64,000 nucleotides of DNA from Rhizobium freirei PRF 81. Lineage in GTDB: Bacteria > Pseudomonadota > Alphaproteobacteria > Rhizobiales > Rhizobiaceae. Where the stretch lies: assembly GCF_000359745.1 (NCBI RefSeq), contig NZ_AQHN01000054.1:124001-188000 (forward strand). Reading direction: 5' to 3'. Shown in pieces: positions 52,375 to 61,372 of the stretch; the stretch's first letter is position 1; every line of letters begins with the position of its first letter. The notes below the pieces were generated by a model. It made no database searches and was not told where the DNA came from. It worked only from the letters and a program-made list of their open reading frames with translations. A program made the translations under genes and the position numbers.

Positions 52375-53847
52375 TCAGTGGGCTTCCACAGGGACGAGCG
52401 GAACCTCCGCACCCTTGGCGTCATAAAGCCTGCCATTCAGGAAGTAGTCGCCATCATGGAGAACGGCGATGTCCTGATACCGGATCAGGCGCTCCGTTCC
52501 GGCGACAAACACCGACTGCTGATCCGAGTTGCCGGCCGTCAGGTGGTTGAACAGCAGGTTCAGCGTGATTGCCATCAAGGCTGCAGAGCTGATGCCGGAA
52601 TGGAAGATGGTGATGACCCAAGACGGAAAGTGCTCGTAGAAGGCCGGCGACGCGATCGGGATCATCCCGAAGCCAATCGAGGTTGCCACGATGATGAGAT
52701 TCATGTTGTTCTCATAATCGACCTTGGCGAGCGTCCTGATCCCGCTTGCGGCAACCGTTCCGAACAGGACGAGGCCGGCGCCGCCGAGAACGGAGCTTGG
52801 AACTGCAGCCACGACACGACCCACGACCGGCAGCAATCCCAAGGCAACAAGAAAGAGCCCTCCGGTTGCGACGACAAAACGGCTCTTGATGCCGGTCACC
52901 GCGACAAGACCCACGTTCTGCGCAAAGGCGCTCTGCGTGAAGGAGCCGAAGACGGGAGCCAGGATACTGGACAACATGTCGGCGCGCAGACCATCGCCGA
53001 GGCGGCGCGCATCGACCTTGGTTCCAACGATCTCGCCGACGGCAAGGATATCTGCTGAGGTCTCGACCAGGATCACCATGATGACGATGAACATCGAGAT
53101 GATCGCAGCTGCGTCAAATATCGGATAACCGAAGTGGAAAATCTGCGGCAGAGCGACGAAAGGCCCGTTCGCCACGCGCGAGAAATCGGTCATGCCAAGC
53201 GCGTAGGCGATCCCCGTTCCAATGACGATGGCAAGCAGGATCGAGAGCCGCGATATCGCCGCACTCCCGACTTTGCTGAGCAGCAGGACGATCGCGAGCG
53301 TCACGGCGGCTAGCAGAATATTGGCCTGACTGCCGAATTCCGGTGCACTCCTGTTGCCGCCCATGGCCCAGCCCGCCGCAACCGGCATGAGCGTCAGGCC
53401 GATGGTCGTGATGACGATGCCCGTGACGAGCGGCGGAAAGAAGCGAGTGATGCGCGAAAAGACCGGCGTGATGGCAAGCCCGATGAATGAGGCTGCGATG
53501 ACGGCGCCAAGGACAACCTGGATGCCGCCATGTCCGGTGACGGCAATCATCGTCGCCACGCCGGAAAAGGATACGCCCTGCACGAGAGGGAGGCGGCTGC
53601 CGAAGAAAGGGATTCCGATCGTCTGCAGGATGGTTGCCAGACCGCCGGCAAACAGGGACGCCGTCACGAGCAGAGCGATGTCGGTCGGCGCAAGGCCCGA
53701 TGCCTGGCCGATGATCAGGGGGACGGCTACGATGCCGCCATACATTGTGAGAACATGCTGAAGGCCGTAGGCCAGGTTTGCGCCAAGACTGAGCTTTTCA
53801 TCTTCAGGGGATAAGTGCGCGGTATTTTCCTCTGCGGTTACTGCCAA
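52375..53847 (-). CDS. NCS2-family nucleobase:cation symporter (xanthine/urate-type)
   Basis: The protein has about 490 residues and 12-14 membrane helices. NCS2 marks include LQHVLTMYGGIVAVPLIIG, the signature region FGSFTQSAFAQNVGLVAVTGIKSR (a variant of QxxPxTxFAQNVG) and LVETSADILAVGEIV with the helix 8 Glu. It imports purines such as xanthine or urate with protons. I start it at a TTG (53847) because GGAGGAG lies 7 bases upstream; the ATG at 53862 is itself part of that Shine-Dalgarno run and has no site of its own. A perfect 14-bp hairpin lies in the leader. Confidence 0.85.
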   Translation of the reverse strand: MAVTAEENTAHLSPEDEKLSLGANLAYGLQHVLTMYGGIVAVPLIIGQASGLAPTDIALLVTASLFAGGLATILQTIGIPFFGSRLPLVQGVSFSGVATMIAVTGHGGIQVVLGAVIAASFIGLAITPVFSRITRFFPPLVTGIVITTIGLTLMPVAAGWAMGGNRSAPEFGSQANILLAAVTLAIVLLLSKVGSAAISRLSILLAIVIGTGIAYALGMTDFSRVANGPFVALPQIFHFGYPIFDAAAIISMFIVIMVILVETSADILAVGEIVGTKVDARRLGDGLRADMLSSILAPVFGSFTQSAFAQNVGLVAVTGIKSRFVVATGGLFLVALGLLPVVGRVVAAVPSSVLGGAGLVLFGTVAASGIRTLAKVDYENNMNLIIVATSIGFGMIPIASPAFYEHFPSWVITIFHSGISSAALMAITLNLLFNHLTAGNSDQQSVFVAGTERLIRYQDIAVLHDGDYFLNGRLYDAKGAEVPLVPVEAH

Positions 53848-53867
53848 GGTAATCTCCTCCATACCTT

Positions 53868-53900
53868 TGCGTTTCTCATTTCCTCCAAATGAGAAACGCA
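53868..53900 (-). repeat. Perfect 14-bp inverted repeat in the leader of the NCS2 gene
   Basis: Arms TGCGTTTCTCATTT (53868-53881) and AAATGAGAAACGCA (53887-53900) match perfectly around a 5-base spacer. On the transcribed strand the loop reads GGAGG, and the structure lies about 20 bases upstream of the TTG start. It could be a DNA operator for a purine-responsive repressor or an mRNA hairpin controlling initiation. Confidence 0.7.
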
Positions 53901-54019
53901 GACTACGGCGTCCGACCTCGGATGACTTTATAGAAAAATGCGAAACACCTTATGAAAGACACCGTTCCGCATACCGATACCCGATTGTGATATCAGCGGG
54001 TGTCAACGGCGCCGGAGGC

Positions 54020-55225
54020 CTAGCTGTAGAGGCTGACCTCCGGAATCCTGTCGTTGAGAATGAACTCTCCGACTTCCTTAGCCTTATAGAAAACAGGATC
54101 GTGCAAGGTATGGGTTCGGACATTGCGCCAGAAACGATCCAAGCGGTATTTTTCGGCGGTCGAACGCGCGCCGGTGAGTTCGAAAACGCGTGAGGTGATA
54201 TCCAGCGAAACATGCGTAGCATTGACTTTGGCGGCATAGGCCTCCGCTGCCGCCTCGCCGCGCTCACGCGCGGTCGCCTTGTGCCCTTTCGCAAGCGCAG
54301 CCTGAACCGTCGCCGCGGCGCTATCGGCCAAAGCGGCGGATGCCTTAAGCGCTGCGGTAAATTCGCCGACCCGCTCGAGGATATAGGGATCGTCGGCCGC
54401 GCGCTCGACGCCTGAGGTTATCCAAGGTCTCGTGGTCGTTCGCACGTAATCGACCGCTTCGCGCAATGCTCCTTCGGCCGTGCCGAGATAGAAATTCACG
54501 AAGACCAGCTGAATGAGAGGTGTGTTGAACGTCGCCAGAACGGGCGCCTCACCGCCAATCGATGCCGCCTTGTCGAGATCATCCTCATAGACAGGGAAAT
54601 CGTGGAATTCGACGCTGCCACTGTCGGAAAGACGCTGGCCGAAATTGTCCCAGTCGTCATTCGCCTTGTAACCGGGCCGGTTGGTCGGAACGGCAAAACC
54701 GACGATCTTGTCATCGAGCGCGGCATTGGCGTTGATGTAGTCCGAGACATGGGCGGCCGTCGAGAAGGACTTGCGGCCGTTCAGAACATAGCCGTTGCCG
54801 CGGCGCGTGAGGACTAGGCCTGGATCACGCGGATTGACGGCAGCGCCCCAATAGAGGCTATTGGCAACGCTCTTGCTGCCGAGCTCCTGTGCGCGCGCCT
54901 CATCAAAGGCCCAATAGACATATTGGCTGTTGACATAGTGATAGCCGAGAAGCTGGCCGATGGAGCTTTCGCCGCGCGCCAGAATGCGCACCAGCCGCAG
55001 GCCATCGACCCAATCGAGACCGCCGCCACCGATCTGCTGTGCATGCAGAGCGTTCAACAAGCCCGCATTCTTCAGCTTGACGATTTCGCCGAAGGGCGGC
55101 TGCCCCTCACGATCAAGCTCCGCAGCGCGCGTCGAGAGGTCTGCGGCAATCTCTTCAGCTCTCGCAAAAAGGTCTTCCCGTGTGGTGTTTCGATTGGTCG
55201 CGAAGACGACGTTGGACTGGCTCAT
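54020..55225 (-). CDS. DszC/SfnB-like flavin-dependent monooxygenase (acyl-CoA dehydrogenase fold)
   Basis: The 401-residue protein has the acyl-CoA dehydrogenase-like fold with the monooxygenase-type blocks LNGRKSFSTAAHVSDYINANAA, DWDNFGQRLSDSGSVEFHDFPV and the C-terminal DRFWRNVRTHTLHDPVFYKAKEVG. These match DszC and related enzymes that add oxygen to sulfur or to carbon next to sulfur using FMNH2 from a partner. It is paralogous to the SfnB-type gene at 51 kb. It lies 72 bases after a binding-protein gene on the same strand, and that unit is preceded by the shared 21-bp dyad. Confidence 0.88.
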   Translation of the reverse strand: MSQSNVVFATNRNTTREDLFARAEEIAADLSTRAAELDREGQPPFGEIVKLKNAGLLNALHAQQIGGGGLDWVDGLRLVRILARGESSIGQLLGYHYVNSQYVYWAFDEARAQELGSKSVANSLYWGAAVNPRDPGLVLTRRGNGYVLNGRKSFSTAAHVSDYINANAALDDKIVGFAVPTNRPGYKANDDWDNFGQRLSDSGSVEFHDFPVYEDDLDKAASIGGEAPVLATFNTPLIQLVFVNFYLGTAEGALREAVDYVRTTTRPWITSGVERAADDPYILERVGEFTAALKASAALADSAAATVQAALAKGHKATARERGEAAAEAYAAKVNATHVSLDITSRVFELTGARSTAEKYRLDRFWRNVRTHTLHDPVFYKAKEVGEFILNDRIPEVSLYS

Positions 55226-55297
55226 GATATGAACTCCGGTTCTTTGGCGTGACCCGGCAGACGCTCCCGCGCCCGCCGATGGATCGTGATCGGCAGC

Positions 55298-56344
55298 CTA
55301 GAAAAGCTTTTGCGGTATCCAGCTCGCAGTCACTGCATCGCTCGTGCTGAAGGCCGGGACCTTCTGCGCCAGCTCCTCGATGGTCCTGACGCCGGCGGCG
55401 CGAAGCCCGTCCTGGGTCAAAAGCGTCGGCTTGACCGTGATCTTGTGCGGGACATCCTGGCCGGCGACCTGCAAGGCTGCGGCACGAATGGAGACGGCGC
55501 CGACAACTGAAGGATTGGTCGCGACCGTCGCCACCCAGGGGCTGCCCGGCTCGGTGATTTCCTGAATGTCGGCGGTCGATACGTCGGCCGAATAGATCTT
55601 CAGCTTGTTCACGATGCCGAGATCCGTGGCTGCAAGCTTCACGCCGCGGGCGAATTCGTCATAGGGGGCGAAGATGACACCGATGTCGGGATTGGCCGTC
55701 AGCGCCGCCTTGGCCTGATCGGCCGTCGAGGTTGCCGTCGTATCGCTGACATTGCCGAAACGCGCCTTTTCGACGATGCCGGCATTCTGCTTCTTGAACG
55801 TTTCCCAGACTTCGTTGCGCCGATCGAGCGGAGCGAAACCAGCAACATAGACATAGCCCGCCTTGAAGCTGTCGCCATTGTCCTTGACGGCCTGTTTCAG
55901 GGCAAGCTCGGCAAGCTCATGATCGCTCTGTTCGACCTGCGGGATCTTCGGATTGTTGAGATTGACGTCGAAAGCGACGACCTTGATACCCTTGTCGAGC
56001 GCCTGCTGGACAACATCGCCCAGCGATTCCGGCAGGCCGTGGTCTATGACGATGGCAGAGACGCCGAGATTGATCGCCTGCAGGATCTGTTCACGCTGCG
56101 CGGCTGCGTCCTGACGACCGGGAAAGACACGCAGGTCGATATCAAGCGCCTTGGCCTGGGCTTCGGCGCCTGCCTGATAGGCCTGAAAGAAGTCGCCGGC
56201 TGAAATGTAACTGACCAGAGCAACCTTCACGCCACCCTTGTCAAAGGGTGCGGGAGCACCGTTCACTCCACCGGCCATTGCTGTGTGGGTCAATAGAAAG
56301 GGAATGGCGGCGGCTGACAGGGCAAGCCGTAGAAGGGACTTCAT
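55298..56344 (-). CDS. Sugar-type (type I) periplasmic binding protein
   Basis: The 348-residue protein starts at 56344 (GAGG upstream) with a signal peptide (MKSLLRLALSAAAIPFLLTH, cleavage after TAMA). The mature fold is RbsB/TorT-like (VKVALVSYISAGDFFQAYQAGAEAQAKALDIDLRVFPG, AINLGVSAIVIDHGLPESLGDVVQQALDKGIKVVAFDV, NPDIGVIFAPYDEFARGVKLAATDLG). It is divergent from a second, only distantly related binding-protein gene that heads a full ribose-type ABC operon, so one transporter probably serves two receptors. The ligand is unknown; context suggests a sulfur-containing compound. Confidence 0.88.
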   Translation of the reverse strand: MKSLLRLALSAAAIPFLLTHTAMAGGVNGAPAPFDKGGVKVALVSYISAGDFFQAYQAGAEAQAKALDIDLRVFPGRQDAAAQREQILQAINLGVSAIVIDHGLPESLGDVVQQALDKGIKVVAFDVNLNNPKIPQVEQSDHELAELALKQAVKDNGDSFKAGYVYVAGFAPLDRRNEVWETFKKQNAGIVEKARFGNVSDTTATSTADQAKAALTANPDIGVIFAPYDEFARGVKLAATDLGIVNKLKIYSADVSTADIQEITEPGSPWVATVATNPSVVGAVSIRAAALQVAGQDVPHKITVKPTLLTQDGLRAAGVRTIEELAQKVPAFSTSDAVTASWIPQKLF

Positions 56345-56419
56345 CGTAGCGAACCTCGCAATCAATCTGGAGCGCCGTCTGACGGAACATCCCGCGACGC
56401 ATGCAATTATTAAATATAA

Positions 56420-56440
56420 ACTCTATGTTTTTAGTAGATT
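56420..56440 (-). promoter_or_regulatory. 21-bp dyad upstream of the binding-protein/DszC-like operon (site D)
   Basis: On the minus strand: AATCTA-N9-TAGAGT, about 76 bases before the start at 56344. It has the same half-sites and 9-base spacing as the sites at 13170-13190 and 56679-56699. It lies in a conspicuously AT-rich part of the divergent intergenic region. Confidence 0.55.
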
Positions 56441-56674
56441 AAATCATCTGATTTTGGCGAGCTTCGGAGATTCTTTGTTCGTCGGGCGAAGCCTTGGCGG
56501 CAAGTGCTTACCTCGAAAACAAGCAGCGTACAGAGGCTAGTGTGCGCTGATAGCGGGGCAACTACCTAGTCCACTGCGGTAATCATCTGGAAACACCGAT
56601 CTGTACGCATGACCAACGGCTCATGGAAATTCCCCACTCCGATGCGGTTTTGGAAAATTGTTTCTCTTTAAACA

Positions 56675-56701
56675 TTAAAATCTATCTATTTTATAGTCTA
56701 T
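56675..56701 (+). promoter_or_regulatory. Dyad upstream of the ribose-type ABC/monooxygenase operon (site B)
   Basis: The 21-base core AATCTA-N9-TAGTCT lies at 56679-56699, inside a 27-base stretch that matches the upstream region of the 13.1-kb operon at 23 fixed positions (TTAAAATCTAT-N3-TTTTATAG-N-CTAT, same spacing and same orientation relative to its genes). It ends 31 bases before the ATG at 56733. Confidence 0.65.
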
Positions 56702-56732
56702 TGGCTTTATGGATTGCTGGAGAGGATGCTTC

Positions 56733-57737
56733 ATGACCAACGGAAACACGACCGGCCTTGGACGCCGGGATATTTTAAAGCTCACCGCCGCCGGCGCAGC
56801 ATTGGCGACCGCAGGGCTTATCTCGAACAGGGCGGCCGCGGCTGACGATGCCCTGTCCCTAAAAGGCAAGCGCATCGCCATCAGCGCGACGGGGACGGAT
56901 CATTATTTCGATCTGCAGGCTTACAATGCCCAGATCGACGAAGTGAAGCGACTGGGCGGCACGCCGATCGCGGTCGATGCAGGCCGCAATGACGGCAAGC
57001 TCGTATCGCAACTGCAGACGCTGATCGCACAGAAGCCGGACGCCATCGTCCAGATCCTCGGCACGCTGAGCGTCATCGATCCCTGGCTGAAGAAGGCCCG
57101 TGATGCGGGCATTCCCGTCCTGACCGTCGATGTCGGCTCCACCAATTCGATCAACAATACCACGTCGGACAATTGGGGCATCGGCAAGGATCTGGCACTG
57201 CAGCTGGTGTCCGATATCGGCGGCGAGGGCAATATCGTCGTCTTCAACGGCTTCTACGGCGTGACACCCTGCGCGATCCGCTACGATCAGCTCGTCAACG
57301 TCGTCAAATACTTCCCGAAGGTGAAGATCATCCAGCCGGAACTTCGGGATGTCATTCCCAACACGGTGCAGGACGCCTTCACCCAGATCACCGCGATCCT
57401 CAACAAATATCCCGAAAAGGGTTCGATCAAGGCGATCTGGTCGGCCTGGGATATTCCTCAGCTCGGCGCCACGCAGGCTCTCGCCGCCGCCGGCCGCACT
57501 GAAATCCGCACCTACGGTGTCGACGGAAGTCCGGAAGTGCTGCAGCTGGTTGCCGATCCGAATTCGCCGGCAGGCGCCGATGCGGCCCAGCAGCCGGCCG
57601 AAATCGGCCGCACCGCAATCCGCAATGTCGCCAGGCTGTTGGCGGGTCAGACGCTGCCGCGCGAGACTTACGTGCCCGCCCTCCTCGCCAACAAAAGCAA
57701 CGTTGCCGACATCGTCAAAAAGCTCGGCATTGGCTGA
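56733..57737 (+). CDS. Sugar-type periplasmic binding protein with Tat signal
   Basis: The 334-residue protein starts at 56733 (GAGAGGA upstream); the in-frame ATG at 56709 lies too close to the shared dyad. The N-terminus holds a twin-arginine signal (GRRDILKLTAAGAALATAG), so it is probably exported folded. The mature part is RbsB-like: KRIAISATGTDHYFDLQAYNAQIDEVKRLGGTPIAVDAGRNDGKLV, KPDAIVQILGTLSVIDPWLKKARDAGIPVLTVDVGS. It heads the operon with ATPase, two permeases and an LLM enzyme. Tat export of a sugar-type receptor is uncommon but known in rhizobia. Confidence 0.88.
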   Translation: MTNGNTTGLGRRDILKLTAAGAALATAGLISNRAAAADDALSLKGKRIAISATGTDHYFDLQAYNAQIDEVKRLGGTPIAVDAGRNDGKLVSQLQTLIAQKPDAIVQILGTLSVIDPWLKKARDAGIPVLTVDVGSTNSINNTTSDNWGIGKDLALQLVSDIGGEGNIVVFNGFYGVTPCAIRYDQLVNVVKYFPKVKIIQPELRDVIPNTVQDAFTQITAILNKYPEKGSIKAIWSAWDIPQLGATQALAAAGRTEIRTYGVDGSPEVLQLVADPNSPAGADAAQQPAEIGRTAIRNVARLLAGQTLPRETYVPALLANKSNVADIVKKLGIG

Positions 57738-57797
57738 AAAGTGAACCGGCGATGCGGCCTCCCCGCATCGCCACACACGACACGAGGGCCTTTTCCA

Positions 57798-59348
57798 ATG
57801 ACAGCAACCGAGCCAGCGCTTGCGGCTGACAGCCCGGCGCACATTGTTCGCTTCGACGGCATCGTGAAGCGTTTCGGCGGAGCGCAGGCATTGGCCGGTG
57901 CGTCACTTAACGTACGACGCGGCACCGTGCATGGGCTTGTCGGGCAGAATGGCGCCGGCAAATCGACGTTGATCAAGCTTCTCGCAGGCCTGCATAGGCC
58001 GGATGAAGGCCGTATCAAAATCGAGGGACGGCAATATGATCGGCTGACACCGCATCTGTGCGAAGAAATCGGTATTCACTTCATTCACCAGGACCGGTTA
58101 CTGGTCCCCACCTTCACCGTGGGCGAGACACTGTTTCTCGGAAGAGAGTTGCGTCTCGCCGGCACGCCGTTCCTCGATCGCAATGCGATGCAACACCGGG
58201 CTGAAGAGATCCTCGCCAATTATTTCAGGGTGGATTTGCCGCGGAATGCTTTAATCAGCGAGCTTTCGACAGCCGAGCAGCAGATCGTTCAGATCACCCG
58301 CGCTCTGCTGCACCAGCCAAAACTTCTGGTCTTCGACGAGCCGACCGCGGCGCTGGTCCGGCAGGAAGCGGATACTCTATTCCGCCTGATCCGCCGCCTG
58401 CGCAGCGAAGGCGTGACCATCATCTATATCTCGCATTATCTCAACGAGATCGAGGCGCTGTGCGATGACGTGACGGTGCTGCGCAATGGCGTCGATGTCG
58501 CCTCTTTGCCGATTGGCGAGACTTCGGCTCAGGGAATTGCAACGCTGATGGTCGAGCGCGATATCGGCGAGATGTTCCCGAAGCGGCAAGTGGAATTCGG
58601 CCCCGAGATCCTAAAGGTCCGCAACCTTTCCGCAGCCGATCGGTTCCACGATATCAGCTTCACGCTGCACCGAGGCGAGATTCTCGGCATCACAGGGCTG
58701 CTCGGCTCCGGAGCAAAGGATCTCGTGCGCACCCTTTTCGGGCTACAGACATCGACGGGTGGCGAGATCGAAGTCGAGATGAAGGGCTTCAAACCGCGCA
58801 ATCCGACGGAGGCCGTCGATCATCAGCTGGCATTGGTTCCGGAGGATCGTCGCGGCCACGGTATTGGTCTCGATCTGAGCGTACGGGAAAACATCACGCT
58901 ATCGAGCCTTTCCCGCTACGCGCGTTTCGGCCTTCTCAATCGCAAGCGCGAGGGCCGCGATACCGACGAGCTGATCAAGCGTCTGCAGATCAAGACGGCA
59001 GGCCGAGAAGCTTTGGTTCGCACGCTGTCGGGCGGCAACCAGCAGAAGGTGGCGATCGCCAAATGGCTGAGCCGCAAGTCGGAAATCTATCTGCTCGACG
59101 AGCCGACCGTCGGTGTCGATATCGGCTCCAAGGTCGAGATCTATTCGCTTATCGGTGAGCTTGCCGCCCGAGGCGCCGGCGTGGTCGTGCTGTCATCGGA
59201 CCTGCCCGAACTCGCGGGCATAACCGACAGGATCCTCGTGCTCTTTCGCGGCCGTCTGACGCGCGAACTCGTTTCCTCACAAACCACAACGGATGAAGTG
59301 CTGTCGGCATCGACCGGCGCCGTGGAAGGATTGCGCCATGTCGGCTGA
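57798..59348 (+). CDS. Ribose-type ABC transporter ATPase (two nucleotide-binding domains)
   Basis: The 516-residue RbsA/MglA-like ATPase has two domains. The first has Walker A GQNGAGKSTLIKLLAG, Walker B LLVFDEPTAAL and a degenerate signature (LSTAEQQIVQITRAL). The second has a degenerate Walker A (GLLGSGAKDLVRTLFG), the canonical signature LSGGNQQKVAIAKWL and Walker B IYLLDEPTVGVD. This asymmetric pattern is normal for the family. Start at 57798; the stop overlaps the next gene by 11 bases. It powers uptake through the two following permeases. Confidence 0.94.
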   Translation: MTATEPALAADSPAHIVRFDGIVKRFGGAQALAGASLNVRRGTVHGLVGQNGAGKSTLIKLLAGLHRPDEGRIKIEGRQYDRLTPHLCEEIGIHFIHQDRLLVPTFTVGETLFLGRELRLAGTPFLDRNAMQHRAEEILANYFRVDLPRNALISELSTAEQQIVQITRALLHQPKLLVFDEPTAALVRQEADTLFRLIRRLRSEGVTIIYISHYLNEIEALCDDVTVLRNGVDVASLPIGETSAQGIATLMVERDIGEMFPKRQVEFGPEILKVRNLSAADRFHDISFTLHRGEILGITGLLGSGAKDLVRTLFGLQTSTGGEIEVEMKGFKPRNPTEAVDHQLALVPEDRRGHGIGLDLSVRENITLSSLSRYARFGLLNRKREGRDTDELIKRLQIKTAGREALVRTLSGGNQQKVAIAKWLSRKSEIYLLDEPTVGVDIGSKVEIYSLIGELAARGAGVVVLSSDLPELAGITDRILVLFRGRLTRELVSSQTTTDEVLSASTGAVEGLRHVG

Positions 59349-60357
59349 AGTCCAATTTGCCTCCCTCCCCCAGGCCAGGGGCAGGCGCACGCTACCTTCA
59401 AGCGGCAAGCTCGCTGCCGCAACCCTGCGCTTCGGCTCGTTGCTCGCCTTTCTATCGATCCTCGCGATCTTCTCGCTAACGGCGCCTTACTTCCTGACCG
59501 TCGGCAATATCGGCAATGTGCTCGGCCAATCGGCCATCTCTGGCGTCCTTGCCATCGGCCTGACGATCGTGCTGATCGCCGGAGGCTCCAATGTGGTCAC
59601 AGGCGGCATCGACCTGTCGCTTGCTGCCAATATGGGCCTGAGCGCAGCAGTCTACGCAACGCTGATCCAGCTGGGTTTCAATGACCTGACGGCAGGCGCC
59701 GGTGCGCTTGCCACAGGACTGGCGATCGGCGTCGTCAACGCATTGGCCGTCGTTCTTGCGGGTATCGTGCCATTGCTGGCAACGCTTGCCGTGATGAACG
59801 TCGTGGCGGGGCTGGAGCTAGTTCTGACCCAGAATACGGTTCTTCCCGCCACGACCGATTTCCTGACCACGCTTTCCGCGTCTGACGGCTTGGGCATCCC
59901 GATCCTTGCCTACGTGTTGATCGGTTTCACGATCATCGCCGCGGCCATTGTGCAATATACCCCACTCGGCTTGCGGCTCTACGCTGTCGGCGAGTTTCCC
60001 GAAGCGGCGCGGGCCGCGGGCCTGCCATTGAAGAAACTGATTGCGGGCGCTTTCGTCGCCAGCGGGCTTTGCGGCGGCATCGCCGGCATCCTGTCGGTAT
60101 CCTATCTCAGCGGCAGCACGACCGGCTCCGGCGAAATGCTGCTTCCCGTGGTCGTAACCGCCCTGCTCGGCTCGGTCTTCTCGCGCCGCCTGGTGCCGAC
60201 GATTGGCGGAACGCTGATCTCGACCCTGTTTATCGGCTTCCTCATCAACGGATTTCAGCTTCTGAACCTGCCCAGCACGCTGGTGAGCGGTGTTCAGGGC
60301 CTGCTCATCCTGGTCGTGGTCTCGGCGACCACCTTGCTGCGCAAACGGGAGATCTGA
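59338..60357 (+). CDS. Ribose-type ABC transporter permease (RbsC-like), first
   Basis: The 339-residue membrane protein starts at 59338 inside the end of the ATPase gene. RbsC-family marks: LTAPYFLTVGNIGNVLGQSAISGVLAIGLTIVLIAGGSNVVTGGIDLSLAANMGL, and the coupling-helix region YTPLGLRLYAVGEFPEAARAAGLPLKKLIAGAFVASGLCGGIAGIL. About eight to ten membrane helices. It is followed after 2 bases by a second, divergent permease, so the channel is probably a heterodimer. Confidence 0.93.
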   Translation: MSAEVQFASLPQARGRRTLPSSGKLAAATLRFGSLLAFLSILAIFSLTAPYFLTVGNIGNVLGQSAISGVLAIGLTIVLIAGGSNVVTGGIDLSLAANMGLSAAVYATLIQLGFNDLTAGAGALATGLAIGVVNALAVVLAGIVPLLATLAVMNVVAGLELVLTQNTVLPATTDFLTTLSASDGLGIPILAYVLIGFTIIAAAIVQYTPLGLRLYAVGEFPEAARAAGLPLKKLIAGAFVASGLCGGIAGILSVSYLSGSTTGSGEMLLPVVVTALLGSVFSRRLVPTIGGTLISTLFIGFLINGFQLLNLPSTLVSGVQGLLILVVVSATTLLRKREI

Positions 60358-60359
60358 TC

Positions 60360-61337
60360 GTGTCCACCACCGTTGCTTCAGGGCGACCTCTCGCCGGCCT
60401 TGCCCGCTATGGCCTCATCATCGCGCTTGTCGCCGTCTTTTCGCTGTTCTCTACAGTCGCGCCGACGTTCCTCAGCGCCGGTAACCTGCAGAGCATTCTC
60501 GTCAACAACTTCACGCTGCTTGCCATCGCCTCGATCGCCATGACCTTTGCCGTTGCGGCCGGCGGCATCGATCTCTCAGTTGGCACCGCGGTCGACTTTG
60601 CAAGCTTCGCCTTCGTCTCGGCCATTTTGGCCGGCTTGCCCTTACCGTTTGCGGCTCTGGCCGGACTCGGCGCGGGGGCGTTGGTCGGGGCCTTCAACGC
60701 GGTTTTGATTTCGGGCATCGGCGTATCGCCGTTCCTGGCAACGCTCGGGACGCTGTTCATCGGCCGCAGCATCCAGCAGCTGCTGACAGGTGGCGGCAAT
60801 CCGGTCTATCTGCCGCCCTCCGGCGTTCCGGAGGCATTTCGGTTCATCGGACACGGGACAATCGGCAATGTTCCAGTACCGCTCCTGATTGCAGTCGTCA
60901 TCATCGCTGCCACCGCGTTGCTCTTTGCGCGTATGCGCTTCGGGCGCGTGGTTCTGGCAATCGGCATCCAGCCACGGACGGTGCACTATTCGGGAATCGC
61001 GCTTCGGGCGCATGTTGCCGCTACATTCATTCTCGCCGCCATCATAGCCGCCTTTGCCGGGCTCATCCTGACCGCGACGGTGACGGTCTACATCCCCTCG
61101 TCCGGCAACGGTTTCATGCTGAACGCTATCGGCGCCACCTTCATCGGCACGACCTTTTCGCCACTCGGTCGGCCTAACGTCGCCGGTACGGTGCTCGGCG
61201 TCCTGCTTTTGAGCATCGTCGCCAATGGCCTGCTGCTGACGGGCCTGAACTTCTACTGGCAGCAGGTCGGCACCGGATTGCTGATCTCCGCCGTGCTCGC
61301 CTTCAGCTTCGTCAACAAGAAAGCCATCGGCGCCTAA
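60360..61337 (+). CDS. Ribose-type ABC transporter permease (RbsC-like), second
   Basis: The 325-residue membrane protein starts with GTG at 60360 behind CGGGAGA; the frame is open further upstream but lies within the preceding gene. Family blocks: VAPTFLSAGNLQSILVNNFTLLAIASIAMTFAVAAGGIDLSVGTAVDF, RMRFGRVVLAIGIQPRTVHYSGIALRAHVAATFILAAIIAAFAGLIL and IGATFIGTTFSPLGRPNVAGTVLGVLLL. It pairs with the upstream permease and lies 35 bases before the LLM monooxygenase gene. Confidence 0.93.
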   Translation: MSTTVASGRPLAGLARYGLIIALVAVFSLFSTVAPTFLSAGNLQSILVNNFTLLAIASIAMTFAVAAGGIDLSVGTAVDFASFAFVSAILAGLPLPFAALAGLGAGALVGAFNAVLISGIGVSPFLATLGTLFIGRSIQQLLTGGGNPVYLPPSGVPEAFRFIGHGTIGNVPVPLLIAVVIIAATALLFARMRFGRVVLAIGIQPRTVHYSGIALRAHVAATFILAAIIAAFAGLILTATVTVYIPSSGNGFMLNAIGATFIGTTFSPLGRPNVAGTVLGVLLLSIVANGLLLTGLNFYWQQVGTGLLISAVLAFSFVNKKAIGA

Positions 61338-61372
61338 GCGCCGGCTCGTCGAAATCATGCAGGAATAGCAAG

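Noticed and set aside
51045..55225. Annotation of the two acyl-CoA dehydrogenase-fold proteins as beta-oxidation enzymes
   Set aside because: Both carry the DWD-x-FGQR and RxWRNxRTHTLHDP blocks of the SfnB/DszC monooxygenase branch and have no fatty-acid genes nearby.
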